Assembly: GCA_007116495.1 (NCBI GenBank)
Contig: SKIJ01000040.1
Location: 1 to 34,196 of the forward strand
Reading direction: 5' to 3'
Source: Cryomorphaceae bacterium
GTDB lineage: Bacteria > Bacteroidota > Bacteroidia > Flavobacteriales > Schleiferiaceae
DNA: 34,196 nt
The notes beneath the pieces were generated by a model that saw only the letters and a program-made list of their open reading frames with translations, was not told where the DNA came from and made no database searches. Made by a program: the position numbers and the translations under genes. This document shows positions 1-8,201 of the stretch, piece by piece; within the stretch, counting starts at the first letter, position 1, and every line of letters starts with the position of its first letter.

Positions 1-246
1 GGCATAAACCAAACGCAAACCGGAATTCACCCCTCTCCCCTTTAATGATTTACATGCTATCTTTTTAACCTTAATGACACAGGTTTCCAAGCCCAGATTA
101 TCAATGCGATAACTAAACGGTGGTCTTTCATTGGGTGTCACTTCCAACACCTTTTTTATCACCTTTAAATCGTCATTCAGCGTTCGGTATTTTTTCAAAA
201 GGGTTTTCAAGTCCTTTTGAAATTCGGCTAACGCATCAAAGGTCAT
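1..246 (-). CDS. RelE-like toxin of a type II toxin-antitoxin pair (partial)
   Basis: The reading frame starts at an ATG whose complement lies at 244-246 and runs off the left edge, so only about 82 residues are visible. The N-terminus (MTFDALAEFQKDLKTLLKKY) and the later stretch KGRGVNSGLRLVYA resemble the RelE/ParE fold: an amphipathic helix of the KDLKKLxKKY type, then a basic strand with SGLR. Toxins of this superfamily are usually small mRNA interferases or gyrase inhibitors. Its start codon overlaps the stop codon of the upstream antitoxin gene as ATGA, which indicates translational coupling and supports a toxin-antitoxin operon. The catalytic C-terminus is not in the window, so mRNase activity cannot be judged. 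It could also be a phage-type or host-interference RelE-like protein. Confidence 0.7.
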   Translation of the reverse strand, partial: MTFDALAEFQKDLKTLLKKYRTLNDDLKVIKKVLEVTPNERPPFSYRIDNLGLETCVIKVKKIACKSLKGRGVNSGLRLVYA

Positions 247-1046
247 TGCTCTTCAATTTCATCTCCATAGTTTCTTACAGTGAATGGAGCTTCCCTGTAA
301 AAAGCCAATTCGTAATTTATCTCTTCGCCTTCCTTTGAAGCCAACCAGGGCAAATCTTTATGAGAATAACTGCTGATTGCCTTAGCAGACCAATCGCTTA
401 ATTGATCAATAACCCTGTCAATAACTTCTTTTTCGCTCGCCTTTAGTTCGGTTAAGTCGGCTTTTTCCAGAGGAAGATATCGGGTTTGTGGATATCCGTG
501 ATAGTCTGTTTTCACCCGTTGCAGCAGTCCCTTTTTAATCATCTGGTCAATAATAACATCCAACTGTTGAGGCACGGGCCCATAAGGCAACTTTCGGTAC
601 TTAGCACCGGTCAAATGCTCCTCGTACATTTCGTAATAATTGAAGTCGGAGAAATAGAGCAACTTATAGAGAACCGTTTCCCCAACGTTTGGCTTGCCGG
701 CGCATTTCTCAAGTATGTACAGTAAGACATTTTTAAACTTATCGACCTTTAACTTTGGCACAGAAATACGCTCTTCAACCGTCTTTGCCTTTGTATCATC
801 TTTGACAATAACCCCTTGATTTACAGCAAAATTTTTAGACATAAAATCATCCAGAGAAAACCCCAAAATCATAGATAATTTTTGCAACTCAAAAACATCA
901 ACACTCCTGTTTCCCAACTCCATCTGGGTTAAAGACGGTCTAGATATTTCGACCTTTTTTGCCAATTCCTCTTGGGACAACCCCTTCATTTTCCGAAGTT
1001 CAGCTATCCTTTGACCTATTTGCTTTTTGGACAATGTTGTATTCAT
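243..1046 (-). CDS. XRE-family HTH antitoxin with Panacea (DUF4065/SocA-like) domain
   Basis: This 267-residue protein has an N-terminal Cro/CI-type helix-turn-helix at roughly residues 10-65 (IGQRIAELRKMKGLSQEELA, then SRPSLTQMELGNR). A C-terminal Panacea domain spans roughly residues 105-245, with the hallmark stretch VLYKLLYFSDFNYYEMYEEH followed by YRKLPYGPVPQQL. Panacea domains are known as promiscuous antitoxin modules that neutralise unrelated toxins by direct binding, and an attached HTH normally gives autoregulation. Here the antitoxin gene comes first and the RelE-like toxin gene follows with an ATGA overlap. A TATCTTTG element and two palindromes lie just upstream and fit a self-repressed promoter. 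Function is inferred from domains and context. Confidence 0.85.
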   Translation of the reverse strand: MNTTLSKKQIGQRIAELRKMKGLSQEELAKKVEISRPSLTQMELGNRSVDVFELQKLSMILGFSLDDFMSKNFAVNQGVIVKDDTKAKTVEERISVPKLKVDKFKNVLLYILEKCAGKPNVGETVLYKLLYFSDFNYYEMYEEHLTGAKYRKLPYGPVPQQLDVIIDQMIKKGLLQRVKTDYHGYPQTRYLPLEKADLTELKASEKEVIDRVIDQLSDWSAKAISSYSHKDLPWLASKEGEEINYELAFYREAPFTVRNYGDEIEEQ

Positions 1047-1076
1047 CTCAATTTTGAGCTTACTTGTTTAACGATA

Positions 1077-1084
1077 CAAAGATA
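1077..1084 (-). promoter_or_regulatory. -7 promoter element of the toxin-antitoxin operon
   Basis: Read on the minus strand this is TATCTTTG, an exact match to the Bacteroidetes -7 consensus TAnnTTTG, located about 30 bp upstream of the antitoxin start. At the 19-bp spacing the -33 position reads TTC rather than TTG. The space between the two elements is occupied by a palindrome. Confidence 0.7.
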
Positions 1085-1090
1085 AAATAT

Positions 1091-1132
1091 ATGTTTTAAT
1101 TTTGAACATTAATATGTTTTAATATAAAACAT
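1091..1132. promoter_or_regulatory. Two tandem palindromic operator candidates for the HTH antitoxin
   Basis: Two related palindromes lie 23 bp apart centre to centre, about two helical turns. The proximal one (1091-1109) is imperfect with ATGTT/AACAT ends. The distal one (1114-1132) is ATGTTTTA-ATA-TAAAACAT with perfect 8-bp arms. Both sit inside a 12-bp direct repeat ATATGTTTTAAT (1089-1100 and 1112-1123). The proximal site lies between the -33 and -7 positions, so binding would block RNA polymerase. Confidence 0.6.
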
Positions 1133-1139
1133 TTTAGAT

Positions 1140-1450
1140 GCGTTAGATATTCCTAAGCATATCGCCTCCAGTTTGGCTTTGCAATCCTTCGTCGCCACAG
1201 CAAAAAAAAACAAAGCACGCTCACCACTTTTAATTTCTGGTTTTGGCGTGTTTCACACCGTCAGGGATTGACGAATCCGCGTTCTACTCCACTGTTATCC
1301 TCTACCTCATTCAGGATTTGACATTCATTGTGCACTTACAAGCCCAGAAAGGGCCAATAAAGTAGCAAGGCGGCAGCACTCCGCACAAAAAAACACCACC
1401 TCTCATATAATTGCAGAATATTTATCGCATTGGCTGTGTGATTCAAAAAA
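1140..1450. other. Intergenic stretch without recognised gene
   Basis: About 310 bp between the toxin-antitoxin promoter and the rplU promoter. No open frame with coding character, convincing terminator or RNA fold was recognised. Confidence 0.5.
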
Positions 1451-1456
1451 ATGAAG

Positions 1457-1464
1457 TATCTTTG
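1457..1464 (+). promoter_or_regulatory. -7 promoter element of rplU-rpmA
   Basis: TATCTTTG matches TAnnTTTG exactly and lies 27 bp before the rplU start. No TTG was found at 17-20 bp upstream, so the -33 element is weak or absent. Confidence 0.65.
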
Positions 1465-1491
1465 CAGCCCAAAAATTTAACCCATTTACTC

Positions 1492-1803
1492 ATGTACGCA
1501 ATTGTAGAAATAGCAGGGCATCAGTACAAAGTACGCAAAGATCAACAGCTTTACGTCAATCGTATGCCGCAAGCAGAGGGCGAGAGTGTGAAACTCGACC
1601 GTGTGATGCTGGTAGACAACGACGGAAAGGTTTCTGTTGGCGCCCCGGTTATAGACGGTGCAAGCATCGACGCTAAAGTCGTTTCGCACCTGAAAGCAGA
1701 CAAGGTGATTGTCTTTAAGAAAAAACGCCGCAAGGGATACCAAAAAAGCAATGGCCACCGCCAGCACATTTCCCTTTTGGAAATCACCAACATCAACGTT
1801 TAA
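1492..1803 (+). CDS. rplU: 50S ribosomal protein L21
   Basis: Ribosomal protein L21 binds 23S rRNA in the large subunit. The start MYAIVEIAGHQYKV is the canonical L21 N-terminus, and the C-terminal part KKKRRKGYQKSNGHRQ carries the basic RNA-binding signature. At 103 residues it has the usual family length. The frame is open further upstream to 1411, but the family N-terminus and the promoter at 1457-1464 fix the start at 1492. It is followed after 18 bp by rpmA, the standard rplU-rpmA operon. Confidence 0.97.
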   Translation: MYAIVEIAGHQYKVRKDQQLYVNRMPQAEGESVKLDRVMLVDNDGKVSVGAPVIDGASIDAKVVSHLKADKVIVFKKKRRKGYQKSNGHRQHISLLEITNINV

Positions 1804-1821
1804 TCGCAAAAATCCAACGAT

Positions 1822-2082
1822 ATGGCTCACAAAAAAGGTGTCGGTAGTTCGAAAAACGGACGCGAATCAGAAAGCAAACGCCTCGGCGTAAAAATCTTTG
1901 GAGGACAAGGCTGTATCGCCGGGAACATCATTGTTCGCCAGCGCGGTACCCGTCACAACCCAGGTAAAAACGTGGGTATTGGTAAAGATCACACCCTTTA
2001 CGCGCAAATTGACGGTAAAGTTGTTTTCCAGAAAAAACGCGACAACAAGTCGTACGTTTCCGTAGAGCCCATTCAGGCCTAA
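1822..2082 (+). CDS. rpmA: 50S ribosomal protein L27
   Basis: L27 is a large-subunit protein whose flexible N-terminus reaches toward the peptidyl-transferase centre. This 86-residue protein begins [20 protein letters not shown] and continues LGVKIFGGQ and [19 protein letters not shown], all typical of L27. There is no N-terminal cleavable extension like the one in Firmicutes. It is co-transcribed with rplU and is followed at once by an intrinsic terminator. Confidence 0.97.
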   Translation: MAHKKGVGSSKNGRESESKRLGVKIFGGQGCIAGNIIVRQRGTRHNPGKNVGIGKDHTLYAQIDGKVVFQKKRDNKSYVSVEPIQA

Positions 2083-2107
2083 CGAACCGACGTAAAACAC
2101 ATCAAAT

Positions 2108-2142
2108 AAGGCCGCTTCCTCCGGGTAAGTCGGCCTTTTTTT
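2108..2142 (+). terminator. Intrinsic terminator of rplU-rpmA
   Basis: A 7-bp GC-rich stem (AAGGCCG at 2108-2114 pairing with CGGCCTT at 2131-2137), with a 16-nt loop, is followed by a run of T. It lies 26 bp after the rpmA stop and separates the ribosomal operon from serS. Confidence 0.85.
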
Positions 2143-2171
2143 AGTTTAATCACCTCACAATTTGCAGTCTT

Positions 2172-3446
2172 ATGCTCGATATCAAACGCATTCGCGAACA
2201 CCACACCGAAATCATCGAAGCGCTTCACAAACGCGGCATCGATGCGCATTCTCAAATTGATAACGCACTCAAACTCGACGAACATCGCCGCAGCCTACAA
2301 ACCAAGCTCGACGATACCTTGGCGCAACTCAATGCGTTATCGAAAAACATCGGCATCCTCTTTCGCGAGAAAAAAATAGACGAAGCCAATGCCGCTAAAG
2401 CACAAACCGGTGAGCTGAAAGAACAAGGTAAGCAACTGCAAGAGAAACTAAAAACGGTGGAAGCGGAGCTCAACGCGCAGCTTTTAGATATCCCAAACAC
2501 GCCCAACGAACTCGTGGTTAGCGGCACCACCGCTGAAGAAAACGAAATCGTGAAAACCCACGGGGATATTCGCGAATGGACAAAGAACATGAAGCCGCAC
2601 TGGGAATTGGCCGAAACGCATAAACTCATCGATTTTGAGCTTGGCGTTAAGGTGAGCGGATCCGGCTTTCCCTTTTATACCGGTAAGGGCGCCCGACTCC
2701 AGCGCGCCCTCATCAATATGTTCATCGACCACAACACCGCTCACGGCTACCAAGAATGCCAAGCTCCGTTATTGGTCAACGAAGCATCCGGTTACGGAAC
2801 GGGGCAACTACCCGACAAGGAAGGACAGATGTACCATATCACCGAAGATAATCTCTACGCCATTCCCACTGCCGAGGTTCCTCTTACCAATATATTTCGC
2901 GACGTCATCATTAAAGAGAATGAGCTTCCTAAAAAAATAACCGGTTATACGCCCTGTTTCCGCAGAGAGGCTGGATCATACGGAAAGGACGTGCGCGGAC
3001 TCAACCGCTTGCACCAGTTCGACAAGGTCGAGATTGTGTGTGTTGATCGCCCCGACAATTCCTATAACCGTTTGAACGAAATGGTGGAACACGTTGAACA
3101 GCTGCTGCAAAAACTTGAACTCCCCTACAGAGTACTGCGTTTATGCGGTGGGGACATGGGCTTTACCGCTGCCATGACCTACGACTTTGAGGTTTACTCA
3201 GCCGCCCAGCAGCGCTGGTTAGAGGTTAGCTCCGTTTCCAACTTTGAAACCTTTCAGGCAAATCGGTTAAAACTGCGATACCGTGGCGATGATAAAAAAA
3301 CCCACCTTTGCCATACGCTTAACGGATCTTCGTTGGCATTGCCCCGCATTGTGGCGTGCTTGCTGGAAAACTTCCAAGACGAAAGCGGCATTGCCATCCC
3401 CAAAGCACTGGTCGAATACACCGGTTTTAGTCGAATTGATCTCTAA
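2172..3446 (+). CDS. serS: Seryl-tRNA synthetase
   Basis: A class II aminoacyl-tRNA synthetase that charges tRNA-Ser (and tRNA-Sec where present) with serine. The 424-residue protein has the standard length and order: an N-terminal coiled-coil arm that grips the tRNA long variable arm (roughly residues 25-110, rich in charged heptads), then the catalytic domain. Class II motif 2 is visible as FRREAGSYGKDVRGLNRLHQ, followed by FDKVE. Motif 3 appears as NGSSLALPRIVACLLENFQ near the C-terminus. It starts 30 bp after the L27 terminator. No TAnnTTTG element was seen in that gap, so its promoter is unassigned or transcription reads through from rpmA. Confidence 0.97.
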   Translation: MLDIKRIREHHTEIIEALHKRGIDAHSQIDNALKLDEHRRSLQTKLDDTLAQLNALSKNIGILFREKKIDEANAAKAQTGELKEQGKQLQEKLKTVEAELNAQLLDIPNTPNELVVSGTTAEENEIVKTHGDIREWTKNMKPHWELAETHKLIDFELGVKVSGSGFPFYTGKGARLQRALINMFIDHNTAHGYQECQAPLLVNEASGYGTGQLPDKEGQMYHITEDNLYAIPTAEVPLTNIFRDVIIKENELPKKITGYTPCFRREAGSYGKDVRGLNRLHQFDKVEIVCVDRPDNSYNRLNEMVEHVEQLLQKLELPYRVLRLCGGDMGFTAAMTYDFEVYSAAQQRWLEVSSVSNFETFQANRLKLRYRGDDKKTHLCHTLNGSSLALPRIVACLLENFQDESGIAIPKALVEYTGFSRIDL

Positions 3447-3575
3447 TGGATGAATTGCGAAAGGCCACCGAATAAGCTGGTTTTTCTGTCATTCACTCGA
3501 AGCGTCAAACTCGACCGAAACTTAGAACAAAACGTTATAATTAATTGCAGCTGTAAACCTTTGCAGCGACGTGCT

Positions 3576-3583
3576 TATATTTG
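3576..3583 (+). promoter_or_regulatory. Candidate -7 promoter element upstream of the lipoprotein/TPR operon
   Basis: TATATTTG fits TAnnTTTG exactly. It lies about 130 bp before the lipoprotein start, which implies a long leader, and no -33 TTG is at the ideal spacing. The 265-bp gap 3447-3711 holds nothing else recognised. Confidence 0.4.
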
Positions 3584-3711
3584 TGTTTGAGACTAAATGT
3601 AAACATGGCACTTTGCCATTGATACAACGTTTGATTTTTATTCAGGAGTTTTAGATTGTACAATCTGAATATGAATCCAAAAACATTTACACAGCAATTT
3701 ATATATCATAC

Positions 3712-4314
3712 ATGCACATAATGTCAATTACAGCAATTACAAAACGAACAATACGCCCACTGCTTACCATTGTGCTACTGGGAATTTACTCGGCATCGTG
3801 TACGTCGGCTGCCGAGCGGAAACGCGAAAACAGTCCCAATGTAGCCAAGCTCGACTCGGTCAAAACGGTTGTTTCGGAGGCCCTTAACGTCATAGAAAAC
3901 TTTCCCAAAGAAGAAATCATGCTGCAATCTGTAAAAGTTGATGATTTGCAAACGTTTTTTACTGAAACCGAGTACCGCTTCACGCGCGAGCAATATTTGG
4001 GTGAAATCGATAAAGTTGTTTCCGCGCAACGAGCCTTTAACAAAGTGTTTGAAGCCCTCCCCTCTCTGCGCGATGAAGCCAACTTGGCGTACGATCAATT
4101 GGCCTCGTTGAAAAAGGCATACGTTCAAAAACAAATCACCGACGAAGAGTTTACGGAGTATCTGGAACGCGAAATGGAAGCAGCCCAAATTTTTATGTTT
4201 AATTACCACAAGCGCGTCACCCGTGCACTGGAATTCAACGAGGCACTAGATACCATTTTTCCTCAAGCAGAAGCACTGCGTGCACAAGCAATTCAAAACA
4301 GTACAACCCCATGA
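3712..4314 (+). CDS. Small alpha-helical lipoprotein of unknown function
   Basis: The protein has 200 residues. The N-terminus is a lipoprotein signal: a basic start (TKRTIRP), a hydrophobic core (LLTIVLLGI) and a lipobox-like YSASC ending in Cys30. The mature part is charged and predicted helical, with no recognised family and no clear catalytic motif. An in-frame ATG at 3721 is an equally plausible start. The stop codon overlaps the start of the next gene as ATGA, so the lipoprotein and the large TPR protein are probably translationally coupled and may work together at the cell envelope. That partnership is inferred only from gene organisation. Confidence 0.75.
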   Translation: MHIMSITAITKRTIRPLLTIVLLGIYSASCTSAAERKRENSPNVAKLDSVKTVVSEALNVIENFPKEEIMLQSVKVDDLQTFFTETEYRFTREQYLGEIDKVVSAQRAFNKVFEALPSLRDEANLAYDQLASLKKAYVQKQITDEEFTEYLEREMEAAQIFMFNYHKRVTRALEFNEALDTIFPQAEALRAQAIQNSTTP

Positions 4315-6116
4315 TTCGTTGGGTTTCATCGCTAACATTACTCCTCGTCCTTGCATCTACTTATGCGCAGGAAGACAAATTGGCGAATCGATACTACGAG
4401 CAGGGCAACTACGAAAAGGCCATCGAGATTTATTTAGACGTCTACAAAAAAAATCCATCGCCTTTTTTCTACCAGCGAATCACGAACAGTTATGTGGCCA
4501 TCGAAGCCTACAACGACGCAATTTCGTTCGTAAAAAAAGACATCCGCAAACGCCGAGGTGCCTCCACCCTGCAGCAGGTTGATCTCATTTTTCTGCATCG
4601 AAAAAATGAAGACCCTAAAGGTGAGAAGAAGCACATCGATCAATTGATGGACTACGTAAAAGAACAGCCGGGCCGCGTGCAAACCGTTGCGCGACTTCTC
4701 GGAGACAAAGGTCTTTTTGATGTAGCGCTGCAAGCGTTTGAAACGGCGGAAAAAGCAAACCCCAACATGCGTCTCACCTATCAAAAAGCGCAAATTTATG
4801 CCGAGTTGGGAAATTTGGATAAGATGTACGACAGCTACATTGAATTGATTGAAGAAAGCCCCGGATACCTCCCCACTGTGAAGAGTTTGTTCAGTCGGTC
4901 GCTAAGCAAAGACCCCAACGATGCTCAAAACGAATACGTCAAGGCATCGCTTATAAAACGCATTCAAAAAGACGGTAATGAAAACCTAGCACAAGTGCTG
5001 ATTCACGTGTTTATGCACGAGGAGAATTTTTCCGGTGCCTTAAGACAGGCCATTGCACGCGATCGTCGGCGAGGTGGTGATGAAAGTGACATCCTGAGAC
5101 TCGGAAAGATTAGCGCCGAGAAGAAAGACTTTGAAACGGCCTACCGCGCCTTTGACTACATCATTGAACGTAAACCTTCCTCTCCTTACAGCGAGACTGC
5201 AACGGTAGAGCGCATAAAGACGCGTAAAAGTGAACTCGATTACAGTCCCGGTACCCCGTCATCCGACTACGATGAGCTCGCCAAAGACACCCGAGCAATT
5301 CTCGACATGAACCAATGGAAACACCCGATGACAGAATTGGCCCTAACCTTGGCCGATATTGAGGCCTTTCAAAGAGGAAATACCAAGGCTGCCATTGATG
5401 ACCTAAAGCGTCTTGACGAAACACCACGCGTAGCCGAACAAATTCGCATTGAAGGAAAACTTCTTCTCGGCGACATCAACCTTTTTGCGGGCAAATACCT
5501 CAATGCGCGTTTGGCTTATGCTCAAGCAGAAAAGATGGCCGGGGATCAACCGTTGGGCGATGAAGCCAAATTTAGAGGCGGAAAAGTTGCCTATTTTCAA
5601 GCGGACTTCTCCTATGCCTTAAACACATTTGACGTGCTCAAAAGCAGCACATCGAAGCACACGGCCAACAACGCGATGAAACTCTCCCTGCTCATCCGCG
5701 AGAACACCATGCTCGACACCAGCTACGAAGCCATGACGCGCTTTGCTCAAGCCGACCTCAAATACTACCGCAAACGCTACGATGACGCACTGCGGGAACT
5801 GCGCTTGTTGAGCAATGACTTTCCCCAGCACAGTCTGCGCGACGAAATATTGTTTTTGAAGGCTAAAATCCTTTTTGATACCCAGCAGTACAGCGCGTCA
5901 GCTGAAACTCTAAACGAAATGCTTTCCTTGTTTCCCGACGGCATTCTTGTCGATGACGCACTTCTAATGTTGGGGAAAATATACCTCAATCAATTGGATG
6001 ATCCGGAAAAAGCCAGTGCACAATTTGAGCAATTGATAACCGTATTTCCTAACAGCTATTATGTAAGCGAAGCTCGAAGACTTTACCGCACCATTCGTGG
6101 CGACCTCAACTTTTAA
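4311..6116 (+). CDS. Exported tetratricopeptide-repeat protein
   Basis: This 601-residue protein has an N-terminal signal peptide (hydrophobic SSLTLLLVLASTYAQ, cleavage likely after TYA). TPR-like helical hairpins follow along its length. Examples are LANRYYEQGNYEKAIEIYLD near residue 25, FDVALQAFETAEKANPNMRL around residue 140, KDFETAYRAFDYIIERKPSS around residue 275, and QQYSASAETLNEMLSLFPDG plus DPEKASAQFEQLITVFPNSY at the C-terminus. TPR arrays act as protein-binding scaffolds. Export suggests a periplasmic or outer-membrane-associated role, as for many Bacteroidetes TPR proteins. No enzyme motif is visible. It is coupled to the upstream lipoprotein by an ATGA overlap and followed after 12 bp by the DUF4286 gene. 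Confidence 0.85.
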   Translation: MIRWVSSLTLLLVLASTYAQEDKLANRYYEQGNYEKAIEIYLDVYKKNPSPFFYQRITNSYVAIEAYNDAISFVKKDIRKRRGASTLQQVDLIFLHRKNEDPKGEKKHIDQLMDYVKEQPGRVQTVARLLGDKGLFDVALQAFETAEKANPNMRLTYQKAQIYAELGNLDKMYDSYIELIEESPGYLPTVKSLFSRSLSKDPNDAQNEYVKASLIKRIQKDGNENLAQVLIHVFMHEENFSGALRQAIARDRRRGGDESDILRLGKISAEKKDFETAYRAFDYIIERKPSSPYSETATVERIKTRKSELDYSPGTPSSDYDELAKDTRAILDMNQWKHPMTELALTLADIEAFQRGNTKAAIDDLKRLDETPRVAEQIRIEGKLLLGDINLFAGKYLNARLAYAQAEKMAGDQPLGDEAKFRGGKVAYFQADFSYALNTFDVLKSSTSKHTANNAMKLSLLIRENTMLDTSYEAMTRFAQADLKYYRKRYDDALRELRLLSNDFPQHSLRDEILFLKAKILFDTQQYSASAETLNEMLSLFPDGILVDDALLMLGKIYLNQLDDPEKASAQFEQLITVFPNSYYVSEARRLYRTIRGDLNF

Positions 6117-6128
6117 ATACCACCAAAC

Positions 6129-6449
6129 ATGTACATATACAACGTAACTGTAAACGTAGAAAAACAAATACTGCAAGACTGGTTGACATGGATGAAAACG
6201 GAACACATACCTGAAGTGCTTGCCACGGGAATGTTTACCGAATGCATGCTGAACAAAGTAATGGTTGAAGAGGAACAAGGCGAAACCTACGCCCTGCAAT
6301 ACACAGCCAAAGACATGCAAAGCCTCAAGCTCTACCAAGAACTATACGCACCTGATTTAAAACAAAAAACACTGGACAGATTCGGCGACAAGTGCTTAGC
6401 ATTTAGAACCATCTTACGGGTTGAAGACCGATTTTCACACGACAAATAG
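6129..6449 (+). CDS. DUF4286 family protein
   Basis: A 106-residue soluble protein with the DUF4286 pattern: an N-terminal strand MYIYNVTVNVE, then WLTWMKTEHIPEVLATGMF and a C-terminal FGDKCLAFRTIL. It looks like a dimeric alpha/beta-barrel of the ferredoxin-like kind common in small Bacteroidetes proteins. Its biochemical function is unknown. No signal peptide or membrane segment is seen. The gene lies 12 bp after the TPR gene and 24 bp before the glycosyltransferase gene, which has its own promoter element. Confidence 0.8.
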   Translation: MYIYNVTVNVEKQILQDWLTWMKTEHIPEVLATGMFTECMLNKVMVEEEQGETYALQYTAKDMQSLKLYQELYAPDLKQKTLDRFGDKCLAFRTILRVEDRFSHDK

Positions 6450-6461
6450 ACCTTACACCAC

Positions 6462-6469
6462 TATCTTTG
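6462..6469 (+). promoter_or_regulatory. -7 promoter element abutting the glycosyltransferase start
   Basis: TATCTTTG lies only 4 bp before the ATG at 6474. If transcription starts about 4-7 bp after the element, as is usual in Bacteroidetes, the mRNA would be leaderless or nearly so. Confidence 0.6.
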
Positions 6470-6473
6470 CCGC

Positions 6474-7598
6474 ATGCATATAATGGTCAATACCCGTTTA
6501 TTACTGCCCGGAAAACTCACCGGTGTGGAATGGTTTACCGTTGAAACCCTTAAGCGCCTGGTAAAATGGAATCCCCATGTTCGGTTCACGTTTCTCTTTG
6601 ACCGAAATTACAGCGATGAATTCATCTTTGGGTCAAATGTAAACCCCGTAATCCTATCGCCGCAGGCACGTCACCCGGTGCTGTGGTATGCGTGGTTTGA
6701 GTATGCCGTAAAAAAAGCCATAGACAATCACCAACCAGACGTATTCGTTTCCCCGGACGGATTTTTGTCCCTGAGGGCCAATATCCCTCAAATTGCCGTT
6801 ATACACGATTTGAATTTCGTGCACAATCCCGAACGATTGCCACGACTCACCGGCGGATACTACAGACATTTTTTTGCCAAATACGCAACCAAAGCCACCC
6901 GTATTGCCACCGTATCGGAATACTCCAAAAGTGACATTGCAAATACCTACCACATTTCACCGGAGAAAATTGATGTTGTTTACAACGGCGTCAACGACAC
7001 ATTTCACGTCATTTCGCCAAAACCCATCATAAAAGAATCCAAGGGCAAACCCTACTTCCTTTTCGTGGGATCACTTAATCCCCGTAAAAACATCCTTGGC
7101 ATGCTCCGTTCGTTTGAGCAATTCAAAGACAACACCGGTCTGCCACACAAATTGGTTATTGTGGGCGATCCCATGTTTAAACTCCCCAAAACCAAAGCAT
7201 TTTACAGTGAAATGACCCATGCCCAAGACGTCAAATTTGCGGGCAGAAAAGACGGGGACGAACTCAATAAAATGTACAACGGCGCAACAGCACTCTGGTT
7301 TGTATCGCACTTTGAAGGATTTGGCATTCCCATCATCGAAGCATTCCGCGCAGGCTGTCCGGTAATCACAGCGACCAACACGTCGATGCCGGAAGTAGCC
7401 GGAGACGCTGCACTGCTCAGGGATTCCGGAGACATCGCAGGCATAGTCAACGACATGGCACAGATTGCAACCGATGATCAACTGCGCACCACCCTCATTA
7501 AAAGAGGATTTGAGCGCGCCAAGGCGTTTACGTGGGAAGCTTCTGCGCAACGACTTTGGCAGTGCATTGAAAAAACCCTGAACGTAAAACATGCTTGA
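6474..7598 (+). CDS. Glycosyltransferase, GT4 family (GT-B fold)
   Basis: A 374-residue glycosyltransferase expected to move a sugar from a nucleotide-sugar donor onto an envelope glycan or lipid acceptor at the cytoplasmic side of the membrane. The N-terminal acceptor half contains the Gly-rich entry [12 protein letters not shown]. The linker is [20 protein letters not shown], the usual start of the donor-binding half. The C-terminal half has [18 protein letters not shown], the E-x7-E signature, followed by [13 protein letters not shown]. The ATG at 6474 follows the promoter directly; ATG 6483 is an alternative. Its 3' end overlaps rnhB by 8 bp. The specific sugar and acceptor cannot be told from sequence. 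Confidence 0.88.
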   Translation: MHIMVNTRLLLPGKLTGVEWFTVETLKRLVKWNPHVRFTFLFDRNYSDEFIFGSNVNPVILSPQARHPVLWYAWFEYAVKKAIDNHQPDVFVSPDGFLSLRANIPQIAVIHDLNFVHNPERLPRLTGGYYRHFFAKYATKATRIATVSEYSKSDIANTYHISPEKIDVVYNGVNDTFHVISPKPIIKESKGKPYFLFVGSLNPRKNILGMLRSFEQFKDNTGLPHKLVIVGDPMFKLPKTKAFYSEMTHAQDVKFAGRKDGDELNKMYNGATALWFVSHFEGFGIPIIEAFRAGCPVITATNTSMPEVAGDAALLRDSGDIAGIVNDMAQIATDDQLRTTLIKRGFERAKAFTWEASAQRLWQCIEKTLNVKHA

Positions 7599-8169
7599 AC
7601 GCTTCGCGCCTTTGGACCAACTCGAGTGTGGCTGTGATGAAGCTGGAAGAGGATGCTTGGCCGGCCCCGTAGTTGCAGCCGCCGTTATTTTACCTGCCGA
7701 TTTTCACCATCCACTTCTCAACGACAGCAAACAAATCAGCGAAAAGAAACGGAATGTGCTCCGTCCCATCATTGAACGCGAAGCCGTAGCCTGGGGCGTA
7801 GGGGTATGCCCGCCCGAAGACATCGATCGGCTTAACATCCTTTGGGCAGCCGTAGAAGCCATGCATCGCGCCATCAACCAAATGGACCCCAAACCAGAGT
7901 GTTTGCTCATCGACGGGAATCGTTTTCGTCCCTACAACGACATCCCCCACCACTGCATGGTAAAAGGCGATAGCAGGTATGTGTCCATCGCCGCAGCTTC
8001 GGTATTGGCAAAAACACACCGCGATGACATCATGCATCAGCTCAACGACGCATTTCCTCAGTATGGATGGTCTAAAAACAAAGGGTACCCTACCGTGGAT
8101 CACCGACGTGCAATTGCCGATTTTGGACCGTGCATCCACCACAGAAAATCATTCACACTCCTGCGCTAG
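7591..8169 (+). CDS. rnhB: Ribonuclease HII
   Basis: RNase HII cleaves RNA in RNA-DNA hybrids and incises 5' of single ribonucleotides embedded in DNA. The 192-residue protein has the family's usual length. The expected acidic metal-binding set is visible: D16-E17 in [16 protein letters not shown]108 in LLIDGN, and D127 in [17 protein letters not shown]. The C-terminus ends at HRKSFTLLR as in short bacterial forms. The start overlaps the glycosyltransferase stop (ATGCTTGA), so the gene is translated from the same transcript. Confidence 0.96.
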   Translation: MLERFAPLDQLECGCDEAGRGCLAGPVVAAAVILPADFHHPLLNDSKQISEKKRNVLRPIIEREAVAWGVGVCPPEDIDRLNILWAAVEAMHRAINQMDPKPECLLIDGNRFRPYNDIPHHCMVKGDSRYVSIAAASVLAKTHRDDIMHQLNDAFPQYGWSKNKGYPTVDHRRAIADFGPCIHHRKSFTLLR

Positions 8170-8173
8170 ACCT

Positions 8174-8181
8174 TATATTTG
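8174..8181 (+). promoter_or_regulatory. -7 promoter element of the fsa-hbd pair
   Basis: TATATTTG fits TAnnTTTG and lies 20 bp before the ATG at 8202, directly after the rnhB stop. A -33 TTG at standard spacing is not evident. Confidence 0.6.
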
Positions 8182-8201
8182 TCATCCTAAAACAAACCAA
8201 C

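Noticed and set aside
1411-1491. N-terminal extension of L21
   Set aside because: The -7 promoter element lies inside it, and the canonical L21 N-terminus begins at 1492.
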